This document shows positions 1 to 8,300 of a DNA stretch of 64,000 nucleotides, piece after piece. Below the pieces are notes generated by a model, which was not told the DNA's origin, ran no database searches, and saw only the letters and a program-made list of their open reading frames with translations. A program made the translations under genes and the position numbers. Numbering within the stretch: the stretch's first letter is position 1; every line of letters starts with the position of its first letter. This stretch comes from UBA1234 sp964400015 (lineage in GTDB: Bacteria > Bacillota > Clostridia > TANB77 > UBA1234): the NCBI GenBank assembly GCA_964400015.1, contig CAYNRR010000004.1, positions 29,121-93,120 of the forward strand. The letters run 5' to 3'.

Positions 1-1085
1 CCCAAGTTTACAACTGCTTGGCCTATATTTTTTGCTTCTATTTGTGATATATATCCATTTTCTAGTGATGTTAATGGAATTTTATATTTTGCTTTTGGTA
101 GTAAAGTATAATCGTCTATTACTCTGCTATCGCCCCATTGTCTACTTATTAGTTCTCTAAATTTTTCTAGCCCCTCTTTGTTGTCTATTTTACTTTGAAT
201 CAATTTTATATTATTCGCAATATTATCATCTACTCCTGCAAGTTTTAGCATATATGCTCCCAATACCGTGCATACTCTATTTACGTCAGGTTCGCCGTTT
301 CCTTTTAAAGTTTCAATTGCTTCAATTACTTCCAATGCATTTCCCGAATATTTTCCTAGTGGCTGATTCATGTTTGTTAATACTGCAATAGTTTCTTTTC
401 CTGCAAGTTTACCGATATTTACCATAGTTTCTGCAAGTACTTTTGCACGTAGTTCATTTTCCATAAATGCTCCTGAACCACATGTAACTTCAAGCAAGAT
501 TTTATCGCTACCTGCTGCAATTTTTTTACTCATTACGCTAGATGCTATTAGTGGAATACTTTCAACTGTTCCTGTAACATCACGAAGTGCATATAACTTT
601 TTATCTGCATATGCGACTTTTTCTGATTGTCCCATCAATGCAATACCTATTCTTTTTACGTTTCTTATAAATTCATCCATCTCAATATCTGTTCTGAAAT
701 TAGGTATTGAGTCTAATTTATCGATTGTGCCTTGAGTATATCCTAATCCTCGACCAGACATTTTGGCAACTGGAACTCCACATGATGCTACCAGCGGCAT
801 AACTACCATTGTTACTTTGTCGCCAATTCCACCTGTACTATGCTTGTCCACTTTAATTCCCGGTATTTCTGAAAGATCTACTATTTCCCCTGAGGCTGCC
901 ATTGCAAGTGTTAAGTCGCATATTTCTTTTTCTGACATACCATTTAGATATATTGCCATCAACAAGCTTGAAACTTGATAATCCGGAATATTTCCATTTG
1001 AATACTCTCTAATGAAATAATCAATTTGCTCTGTCGATAATTCTTTTTGATCTCGCTTTAATTTTATAATTTCGTTTATGTTCAA
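1..1085 (-). CDS. pdp: Pyrimidine-nucleoside (thymidine) phosphorylase, C terminus beyond window
   Basis: Phosphorolysis of thymidine, deoxyuridine or uridine to base plus (deoxy)ribose 1-phosphate in pyrimidine salvage. Translating the minus strand gives about 361 residues of a family usually near 434, so the last part lies before base 1. Visible signatures are the phosphate-binding stretch KVDKHSTGGIGDKVT, then KMSGRGLGYTQGTIDKL and the family-typical LYALRDVTGTVESIPLIASS with KKIAAGSDKILLEVTCGSGAFM. I place the start at the TTG at 1085 because AGGGGG lies about 7 bases upstream and the protein then begins MNINEIIKLK as in relatives; no in-frame ATG lies nearby upstream. It follows comEA by 25 bases and is probably co-transcribed with it. 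Function is secure from family knowledge; the preferred nucleoside is inferred. Confidence 0.93.
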   Translation of the reverse strand, partial: MNINEIIKLKRDQKELSTEQIDYFIREYSNGNIPDYQVSSLLMAIYLNGMSEKEICDLTLAMAASGEIVDLSEIPGIKVDKHSTGGIGDKVTMVVMPLVASCGVPVAKMSGRGLGYTQGTIDKLDSIPNFRTDIEMDEFIRNVKRIGIALMGQSEKVAYADKKLYALRDVTGTVESIPLIASSVMSKKIAAGSDKILLEVTCGSGAFMENELRAKVLAETMVNIGKLAGKETIAVLTNMNQPLGKYSGNALEVIEAIETLKGNGEPDVNRVCTVLGAYMLKLAGVDDNIANNIKLIQSKIDNKEGLEKFRELISRQWGDSRVIDDYTLLPKAKYKIPLTSLENGYISQIEAKNIGQAVVNL

Positions 1086-1110
1086 ATTAACTCCCCCTTA
1101 TGTGTTAATT

Positions 1111-1710
1111 TTATTTAACTACTATTTGGTCTTTTATAGCATTAAATTTTGATTCACCTATTCCTGAAACGTTTTTTATTTCTTCAATGCTATTGAATTT
1201 TTTATTTTCGTTTCTATATTTTATGATTTTTGTAGCCGTACTTTCTCCAATTCCATCTAGTCTTTGTAATTCATCTACACTTGCTGTATTTATATTTATT
1301 TTTCCTGATGAATTAGAAATATTTGAATTATATAATTGATTTATTTTTTTACTTTCAGCATTTGTATCATTTATTTCTTTATATGGTATTATTATTTTTT
1401 CTTCATCTACCACAGTCTGAGCTAAATTTATTGCTGTCTTATCTGCTGTTTCCAAAAATCCTCCTACGAAATCAATCACTTCATATAATCTCGAATCTTT
1501 TGGTACAACTGCAATTCCTGGATTATTTACTGCACCAATTATATATACACATATTTTTTCTGTTTCACCACTCTCTATTATCGGCTGTTCAATCAGTATT
1601 TCTTTTTCTTCTTCAAAGTTTTCTTCTGTTGAACCCGAAAAAATCCCCACAATAACTACAAATATAATAAATCCCCCAAATGCTATTGCACTTTTGAATT
1701 TATTAGTCAT
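1111..1710 (-). CDS. comEA: ComEA-like membrane-anchored DNA-binding competence protein
   Basis: Late competence protein thought to bind incoming double-stranded DNA at the outer face of the membrane. The 199-residue protein has one N-terminal membrane anchor (about residues 9-25), a SLBB domain (KICVYIIGAVNNPGIAVVPK, about 53-110) and a C-terminal pair of helix-hairpin-helix motifs (ININTASVDELQRLDGIGES and ...VSGIGESKFNAIKD, about 137-199). This anchor-SLBB-HhH order is the ComEA arrangement. The ATG has AAGGAGG four bases upstream and a good promoter upstream of that. comEC is not in this window, so whether a full uptake machine exists cannot be judged here. DprA, YraN and ComM at 26.5-29.3 kb fit the same pathway. 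Confidence 0.92.
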   Translation of the reverse strand: MTNKFKSAIAFGGFIIFVVIVGIFSGSTEENFEEEKEILIEQPIIESGETEKICVYIIGAVNNPGIAVVPKDSRLYEVIDFVGGFLETADKTAINLAQTVVDEEKIIIPYKEINDTNAESKKINQLYNSNISNSSGKININTASVDELQRLDGIGESTATKIIKYRNENKKFNSIEEIKNVSGIGESKFNAIKDQIVVK

Positions 1711-1730
1711 AAAACCTCCTTTTCACAATC

Positions 1731-1759
1731 ATTATACATAGAAAGTAATCGTTTTGCAA
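1731..1759 (-). promoter_or_regulatory. Sigma-A-type promoter for comEA-pdp
   Basis: On the minus strand TTGCAA (1754-1759) and TATAAT (1731-1736) are separated by 17 bases and lie about 20 bases before the comEA ATG. Consensus match only; no start site was mapped. Confidence 0.7.
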
Positions 1760-1815
1760 ATTTTGTATTCGACAATTTTTTTGATTTTTGTCACATAATA
1801 TTCTTAATTAAGTAC

Positions 1816-1845
1816 TTGAATTTACTATAATGTTAAGGATATAAT
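1816..1845 (+). promoter_or_regulatory. Sigma-A-type promoter for the D,D-carboxypeptidase gene
   Basis: TTGAAT (1816-1821) and a perfect TATAAT (1840-1845) are separated by 18 bases, 38 bases before the ATG at 1884. It is divergent from the comEA promoter. Consensus match only. Confidence 0.7.
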
Positions 1846-1883
1846 GTTACATACTAAGATATTGAAATGTTACGGAGGTCTAA

Positions 1884-3215
1884 ATGAAAAAAATATTTCT
1901 ATTTTCTCTTTTATTTCTCCTTCTTATAAATACAAATGTTTTTGCAGTTGAGGTTTCTGCACCTCATGCAATTTTGATAGATTTAGATTCTGGTAAAACA
2001 CTTTTTCAACAAGATGCGTATTCTCCTGTTTATCCTGCAAGTACTACAAAGATACTTACTGCAATTTTAGCTTTAGAAAATTGTGATTTGAACGAACGAG
2101 TAACTGCAAGTTTTACGGCTGTGAATAGTGTATATGCTGGAGGTACTACTGCAAGTATTCAAGAAGGCGAAACTCATACTGTTAGAGATCTTTTATGCAC
2201 AATGTTGGTACACAGTGCAAATGACGCTGCATATATTTTAGCCGAGCACATTGGGGGCTCTACTTCTAGCTTTGCTAGTATGATGAACGCACGTGCAAAA
2301 GAGCTAGGTGCTATTAGCACATATTTTGTAAACCCAAACGGTTTGCCTGATACTTCTCATAAATGTTCAGCATATGATATGGCCATATTTGCCAGGCATG
2401 CAATGAGAAATTTTCCTGAGTTTAGGGAAATTGTAAAAATGACATCTTATTCACTTCCAATTACGGAAGAATACAAAAAACTTTTTAGAAATGAATATCC
2501 TAATGCAACCGATGACGAAATTACTAGATATTTGGGTACGACTACTAATCATTTAATAAATCCTGCAAGAACTAGCTATTATTATGAATATGCTACAGGA
2601 ATTAAAACTGGATACACAGATGCTGCTGCAAATTGTATCGTCGCAAGCGCTGAAAAGGATGGAGTTGAGTTGATTGTAGTTATATTTGGTGCGAGTGGTT
2701 GGACTAATTTAAGAAACGATTGCGTTAATCTTTTTGAATATGGTTTTTCTATGTTACGTTCGCAAACTCTTGCGCCTGCAGGTTCAATAGTTGAAACCTT
2801 GGAAATAAAAAATGGTACTCCAGATGAAAACACATTAAATGTTGTTGTTGAAGATACATTAAAAGCAACTTTTTCATCTACTGATTTAGTAGAAGCTTTT
2901 ACCCCATCCATTACTATCAATGATGATTTAAAAGCACCTATCAATTCAGGTGATGTTATTGGTACAATTACGTACGATGTATATAATTCAAAATATACTT
3001 CAAACTTATTGGCAGGTAATACTATAACGCCTAAAGTTACAATTGTTGAAACTGCAACAAATTTTGCTTGGGGACTTTTAAAAATCGTTCTTTGGTTTAT
3101 TGGAATTGTAATTGGTTCATTTATGGCACTAGTTTTTGTGAGAGCTTACATATTAACTAAACGCCAACGTCAACGTTCTCAGCGAAGAGCCAAATATAAC
3201 TCTCGTTTTAGATAA
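1884..3215 (+). CDS. Secreted D-alanyl-D-alanine carboxypeptidase (PBP5/DacF family)
   Basis: Serine-type D-Ala-D-Ala carboxypeptidase that trims peptidoglycan stem peptides outside the cell. A signal peptide occupies residues 1-21 (ending NTNVFA). The three catalytic motifs of peptidase family S11 are present: SxxK as S53-TTK, SxN as SAN at about residue 112, and KTG in GIKTGYTDAAANC at about 240. A C-terminal hydrophobic helix (about residues 400-422) followed by an Arg-rich tail suggests a C-terminal membrane anchor, a true transmembrane helix rather than the amphipathic one of E. coli PBP5. The start is supported by ACGGAGG upstream. It is one of only two sizeable plus-strand genes here and is monocistronic, with its own promoter and terminator. 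Which paralogue (dacA, dacB or dacF) cannot be told. Confidence 0.93.
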   Translation: MKKIFLFSLLFLLLINTNVFAVEVSAPHAILIDLDSGKTLFQQDAYSPVYPASTTKILTAILALENCDLNERVTASFTAVNSVYAGGTTASIQEGETHTVRDLLCTMLVHSANDAAYILAEHIGGSTSSFASMMNARAKELGAISTYFVNPNGLPDTSHKCSAYDMAIFARHAMRNFPEFREIVKMTSYSLPITEEYKKLFRNEYPNATDDEITRYLGTTTNHLINPARTSYYYEYATGIKTGYTDAAANCIVASAEKDGVELIVVIFGASGWTNLRNDCVNLFEYGFSMLRSQTLAPAGSIVETLEIKNGTPDENTLNVVVEDTLKATFSSTDLVEAFTPSITINDDLKAPINSGDVIGTITYDVYNSKYTSNLLAGNTITPKVTIVETATNFAWGLLKIVLWFIGIVIGSFMALVFVRAYILTKRQRQRSQRRAKYNSRFR

Positions 3216-3230
3216 CTTTATGTTTATATA

Positions 3231-3268
3231 AAAACGGCTGTTGCCACTTACGTGATAACAGTCGTTTT
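3231..3268. terminator. Bidirectional terminator between convergent dac and tmk
   Basis: A 12-bp stem (AAAACGGCTGTT with AACAGTCGTTTT, one G-U pair) around a 14-base loop, A-rich on one side and T-rich on the other, lies between converging genes. It can serve both strands. Confidence 0.75.
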
Positions 3269-3277
3269 CTTATATTT

Positions 3278-3955
3278 TTATTTAAATACATCAATTACTT
3301 TTTTATATATGTCTTGATGTATTTCTTCTATACTTCGTAGATTGCCATTTTCATCTGCACAATTTATAATTGTCCAGCCGTATTTTTTTGCAACCCACAA
3401 TGAAGTTTCATACGCTTTTTTCAAATATTCTTCATCTTCCTCATGAATATCTTTAGCACCACCAGATGAAGTATGTCCTCTTTTCATTTTCAATTCCTTT
3501 GCAAGTTCAGGAGGCATATTTAAAAGAATAACTTCATCATATTTTGGAATTCCTAATGTATCATTTTCGAATTCACTCAGCCATTCAATAAGTTCTTCTT
3601 TTTCTTTTTCTGTTTGTAATTTACAAGCTTGATGAAGAATATTGGACGTAATATATCTTGCAAGAAGTACATTACCTCCAGCTCGATATGTTTCTCCCCA
3701 TTCACTTTTCATATATGAAGCATATCTATCTACTCCATAAAATACTGATGCTGTTTTTGGGCTAACATCTGATGGATGCTCACCAAATTCGCCTGATAGA
3801 TATTGACGAACAAACCAACTACTTTCAGATTCATAATCTGGGAAACTCGCCATTGAAAATTTTATATTTTCATCTATAAGTCTTTGACGAAGTTTTTCAA
3901 ATTGAGTTGTTTTACCACTACCATCTGTACCCTCAAGTACAATTATTTTTCCCAT
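3278..3955 (-). CDS. tmk: Thymidylate (dTMP) kinase
   Basis: Phosphorylates dTMP to dTDP with ATP. The P-loop is at the very N terminus (GTDGSGKTT, about residues 9-17), as in the family, and the overall length (225) is normal. The region KMKRGHTSSGGAKDIHEEDEEYL fits the lid region. The ATG is preceded by GGGAGGAG eight bases upstream. It lies 18 bases after the Rpn-family gene and is probably read with it. Together with the phosphorylase at the window start and the ThyX-like protein at 51.6 kb it covers several steps of thymidylate metabolism. A related deoxynucleoside-kinase role is less likely. Confidence 0.9.
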   Translation of the reverse strand: MGKIIVLEGTDGSGKTTQFEKLRQRLIDENIKFSMASFPDYESESSWFVRQYLSGEFGEHPSDVSPKTASVFYGVDRYASYMKSEWGETYRAGGNVLLARYITSNILHQACKLQTEKEKEELIEWLSEFENDTLGIPKYDEVILLNMPPELAKELKMKRGHTSSGGAKDIHEEDEEYLKKAYETSLWVAKKYGWTIINCADENGNLRSIEEIHQDIYKKVIDVFK

Positions 3956-3973
3956 CAGCTACTCCTCCCTTTT

Positions 3974-4897
3974 TCAAATCTTTTCTATCTCTTTTGTCGT
4001 CAATCCTGTTACTTCTGAAATCGTTTTTATGTCGATACCTTTTTCTAACATTTTCTTGGCTGTTTCTAGTTTGGCTTTTTTCTCGCCAACTTTCAAACCT
4101 TCTTTTTTGCCGGCTTCCAAGCCTTCTTTTAGTCCTTCTTTTAAACCTTCCTCTTTACCTTCTTTTATACCTTTTTCCCTTGCATCACTTAGTTCTTGTG
4201 CTCTATCCATTGCTGCAAATTCTTCACGCATTAGGAAGTGTTGTAATTCGGGTTCTTCAGCTATCATTTTTTCGTATTCTGCTTTGGCTTTCTTTATCTC
4301 TTCCAATGTGTAACTTGACATCTCGACCATCTCCTTTTTGGTATGGTCGATGAACCATAGCCAAAATTCTTTTTTCTTCGGTTCAATTATATCTAGTTTC
4401 CTGAATTTTTGCAACTCTATTACGTGTATTTCAAAGTCATCAAAGTATTTTGTTTGACCGTTTGTAACTTCTGCCACTTTCCATTTTGAATGGTATTCCG
4501 GAAAGTCGTATACTTGCCCATCTAGTATCCATATGCAAATTGTTTTGTTTGCGTTTTTGTAATTTTGTCCTTGTTTGAATTGTTCTAAATAAACTTTGCT
4601 CCAGTATGCTAGGCTTCTTTTATCGGTGTAGTCATGCATATTTGTTTGTACTTCAATGTTTACAATTGTGCCGTCGCTTAAAGTCGCTCTTACATCTAGT
4701 CTTGAGAGTTTGCCGTCGTAGAAGTCTGGCAATAGTTCGGTGCCTAAGTCTACTACTAGCGATTCGATTTCAATATCTAGTATGCTTTCAAGGAAGCTTT
4801 TTAAGATTCCTTCATTTCCTCTCGCTCCGAAAATCTTCTTGAAAATAATATCGTTTTTTGGTGTGATCTTGCTTAATATTTCTTCTTTTAATGTCAT
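3974..4897 (-). CDS. Rpn-family PD-(D/E)XK nuclease / putative transposase
   Basis: Member of the Rpn/TIGR01784 (PDDEXK_2) family, DNA endonucleases linked in E. coli to RecA-independent recombination; most members are free-standing genes rather than insertion sequences. The N-terminal half begins ITPKNDIIFKKIFG and carries the nuclease core: D in SRLDVRA followed by VNIEVQTN (an ExQ variant of ExK), about residues 65-86. The C-terminal 90 residues form a Glu/Lys/Gly-rich repeat (KEGLKEGLEAGKKEGLK), a typical tail in this family, and end in a helix-turn-helix-like DIKTISEVTGLTTKEIEKI. The start has AAAGG seven bases upstream. No terminal inverted repeats were seen, so movement is not supported. 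Confidence 0.88.
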   Translation of the reverse strand: MTLKEEILSKITPKNDIIFKKIFGARGNEGILKSFLESILDIEIESLVVDLGTELLPDFYDGKLSRLDVRATLSDGTIVNIEVQTNMHDYTDKRSLAYWSKVYLEQFKQGQNYKNANKTICIWILDGQVYDFPEYHSKWKVAEVTNGQTKYFDDFEIHVIELQKFRKLDIIEPKKKEFWLWFIDHTKKEMVEMSSYTLEEIKKAKAEYEKMIAEEPELQHFLMREEFAAMDRAQELSDAREKGIKEGKEEGLKEGLKEGLEAGKKEGLKVGEKKAKLETAKKMLEKGIDIKTISEVTGLTTKEIEKI

Positions 4898-5115
4898 GTG
4901 TTTTCCTTTCTTAAATAGTTTTTGTGGGGGATTTTAAGAATTTTAAGTATGTAAATAAAGCCTTATGTGTGCATAGGCATCAGTCCTTTTTATTTGATTT
5001 TAATTTTGTTTTTGGAAATTTTCGCAAAGGATTTTGCGAATTAGAATTGGTTTTACACGAAAATTAGTTTATCGCGTTTTGTGGTTGAAACTTTATTACG
5101 CATTTTCGTATAAAA

Positions 5116-5183
5116 ATAAAGTCGGCTAAAGTTTTTTATACTTTCCTTTAAGGACTAAGTATATTTTCTTCAACCGACTTTAT
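5116..5183 (-). terminator. Terminator of the giant surface-protein gene
   Basis: On the minus strand ATAAAGTCGG pairs with CCGACTTTAT around a long AT-rich interior, then a TTTTTA run follows. It lies about 145 bases past the stop codon of the giant gene. Confidence 0.55.
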
Positions 5184-5307
5184 ATTAAATTGTTTTTGAC
5201 TCGTTGTCAATTAAAATAATTTTTTCTCACTGCTACAGTGTTTCACTTTTTTGCATTTTATTTTTCGTCTTTTTCTTTCATTGCAAGCATTTAAAAGATT
5301 GGTGACG

Positions 5308-5324
5308 CATTTAACGGACGTCCC
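5308..5324 (+). repeat. REP-like 17-mer, copy A (3' end of the giant gene)
   Basis: Carries catttaacggacgtccc. The same 17 bases occur at 53006-53022 and 60786-60802, and inverted at 52956-52972. It contains the palindrome cggacgtccg. Read in gene sense, the stop codon TAG of the giant gene (5326-5328) is part of the flanking conserved ACTAG.GGGACGTCC. Confidence 0.8.
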
Positions 5325-5325
5325 T

Positions 5326-8300
5326 CTAGTTGACCCAAGTTGGGGCTGTTACTTTGGATGTTGAGCCTGTGTTGAAGTCTTTATATTCTGTTACTTTGCT
5401 TACATTCCAACTTGATAAATTTAATGAATATGTTGCATTATATCCTGTGCGATAAAACATATAGCTCATATCCGTTACATTTGATACATTCCAATTATTT
5501 AAATTACCTATATTAAATGTTGTAGCACTTAGGGCTGCATCATCAAACATTGCATACATGCTTGTCACATTTGATACATTCCAGTTTCCTATGTTTCCTA
5601 TGTTTCCTATATTGAATGTTGTGGCTTTATCAGCCGCATTCCAAAACATGCCATGCATAGTTGTTACTTTTGATACATTCCAATTACTTAAGTCTCCTAT
5701 GTTCCATGTTGTAGCATTATAGCCTGCATAAAAAAACATACAACTCATATATGTTACGTTTGATACATTCCAGTTACTTAAGTCTCCTATGTTCCATGTT
5801 GTGGCTTGGTAGCCTGCATAATAAAACATATGTCTCATGTCTGTTACATTTGATACATCCCAGTTACTTAAGTCTCCTATGCTCCATGTTGTTGCGTTAT
5901 AGCCTGCAAATTTAAACATGCAACTCATGTCTGTTACGTTTGATGTATCAAGTTTTGCTAAATCAAATGTACCACAATTTTTAAACATATAGAACCAATA
6001 CGCTGTACTTATTGGTGTTATTGTATCTTTTACTGAAACACTCTTTATATTTTCTCTATTACTATTCCAAGGAGCTAAGTTTGATTCTGTATAGTTATTT
6101 TCTTCAAATCCCGTATACACTGCCGTCACTGTTTTTCCATCATATGTACCTCCTGCTGAGTATTTTACTGTGTCTTTTACAAATGTTAATGAGCCATCTG
6201 ATTCGCAGTAAATTGCTTGTGCTATTTGTGGTGCAATGGCTACGTATGTGGCTGCTGTGTTGTTTGGTATGTTTGCTGGTGCGTAGCCTACGTTTGTTGC
6301 TTTGTTGTACCATTGTCCATTTGCTCCTGTGATGTATGTACTGCTTGGTGTTGGCAAGTAGCTAGATGTTCCTACGAATTTAAAGTTTTTGCCTAGTGAA
6401 ACTTCTTCTAGTTTTATACATTCCTTAAACATATGACTCATATCGGTTACACTACTTGTGTCCCAACCACTTAAGTTTAGTTCTTTTAAGTTTCTACATT
6501 CTGCAAACATGTATGACATGTCTGTTACGTTTGATGTTCTCCATGCTCCTAAATCTCCTATGTCTAGTGTTGTTGCATTATAGCCTGCACCACGGAACAT
6601 GTATGCCATAGTTCTTGCATTTGATACGTCCCAACTGCTTAAATCTCCTATGTTCCATGTTGTCGCGTTATAGCCTGCATTCCAGAATATATTTACCATT
6701 CTTGTTACGTTTGATACGTCCCATTTGCCGATATTTCCTATATCAAATGTTGTTGCGCTGTATCCTGCTCCTTTGAATAATGCATTCATGTTTGTTAATT
6801 TTGATACATTCCAGTTACTTAAATCCCCTATGCTCCATGTTGTTGCACTATGTCCTGCACTAGCAAATATCCAACCCATTTCTGTGACATTCGATACGTC
6901 CCAATTATTTAGTTGTCCTATATTCCATGTTGTTGCGTTATATCCTGTATTTGAGAACATGTTTACCATACCTGTTACCTTTGACACGTTCCAGTTGTTT
7001 AAGTTTCCTATATTGAATGTTTCTGTGCTATAACCTGCGTATGAAAACATATAGCTCATATCTGTTACTTTTGATACATCCCAATTACTTAAATCACCTA
7101 TATTCCATGTTGTTGCATTGTATCCTGCTTCCCAAAACATATTGGTTGTCTTTTCTACATTTGATACGTTCCATTTTCCGATATTTCCTATATTAAACGT
7201 TTTTGCACTATGGGCTGCCCCTTTGAATAATGAACTTATATTGGTTACATTCGATACATTCCAATTACTTAAGTCTCCTATGTCAAATGACGTCGCATTA
7301 TATGCTGCCCCATTAAACATACTTGTCATTTCTGTCACGCTTGATATATTCCAATTACTTATATCTCCTATGTTCCATGTTGTTGCGTTGTAGCCTGTTT
7401 GTGCAAACATCATTACCATATTTGTCACTTTTGATACGTCCCAGTTATTTAAGTTTCCTATGTTGAATGTTTCTGCATTATGACCTGCATTAGCAAACGT
7501 ATATGTCATGCTTGTTACGTTTGACACATCCCATTTGCTTAAATCGCCTATGCTCCAATTTGATGTGCTGTAACCTGCATTCCAAAATGCATTACCCATT
7601 CGAGTTACACTTGATACATCCCAGTTACTTAAATCACCTATGTTCCATGTTCTTGCACTATAACCTGCATCTTTGAATATAGAACCAATATTTGTTACTT
7701 TTGACATATTCCAATTGCCTAAGTTCCCTATATCAAATGTTGATGCTTTGTAACCTGCGTTATTAAACATTCCACCCATATTCGTTACATTTGATACATT
7801 CCAATTGCTTAAATCGCCTATGTTCCATGTTGTTGCATTATATCCTGAATTTTCAAACATTTCTGTCGTATAAGTTACGTTTGATACATCCCAGTCATTT
7901 AATCCTACTATATTAAATGTTGTCACATCATATCCTGCTTTTTCAAACATATAACTCATGTCTATTACTTTTTCTGTATTAAGTTTTGTTAAATCCAATT
8001 CTGAACAGTTTTTAAATTCATTGAACCAATATTTTGTGTACATTGGTGTGATTTCATCTACAACCATAACGTTCGTGATTTTTTCTCTATTTTCATACCA
8101 TGGAACTTCATTAACAGTTTTATATTTTGTGGTTTCAAATCCTGTATATGCTGCCGTTACTGCTTTTCCATTATATGTACTGCCTTTTGAGTAAATTACT
8201 GTGTCTTCTACAAATGTTAAGGAACCATCTGATTCGCAGTAGATTGCTTGAACTAGTTTTGGCATTACTGCTACATATGTTGCTGACGTATTGTTTGGTA

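Larger units (their letters stand above)
4898..5325. other. Intergenic stretch upstream of Rpn gene and downstream of the giant gene
   Basis: No credible reading frame is seen in these 428 bases. They hold the terminator of the giant gene (5116-5183), the first copy of the REP-like element (5308-5324) and a small imperfect palindrome near 4962-4980. The promoter for the Rpn-tmk pair should lie near 4905-4960, but I see no convincing -35/-10 pair. Confidence 0.5.

Noticed and set aside
4029..4313. Plus-strand frame rich in FKPSF and KPSS repeats
   Set aside because: It is the antisense shadow of the Gly-Lys-Glu repeat tail of the Rpn-family gene and has no ribosome site.
3974..4897. Rpn-family gene as an insertion sequence
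   Set aside because: The family is annotated as putative transposase, but no terminal inverted repeats or target duplication were found around it.
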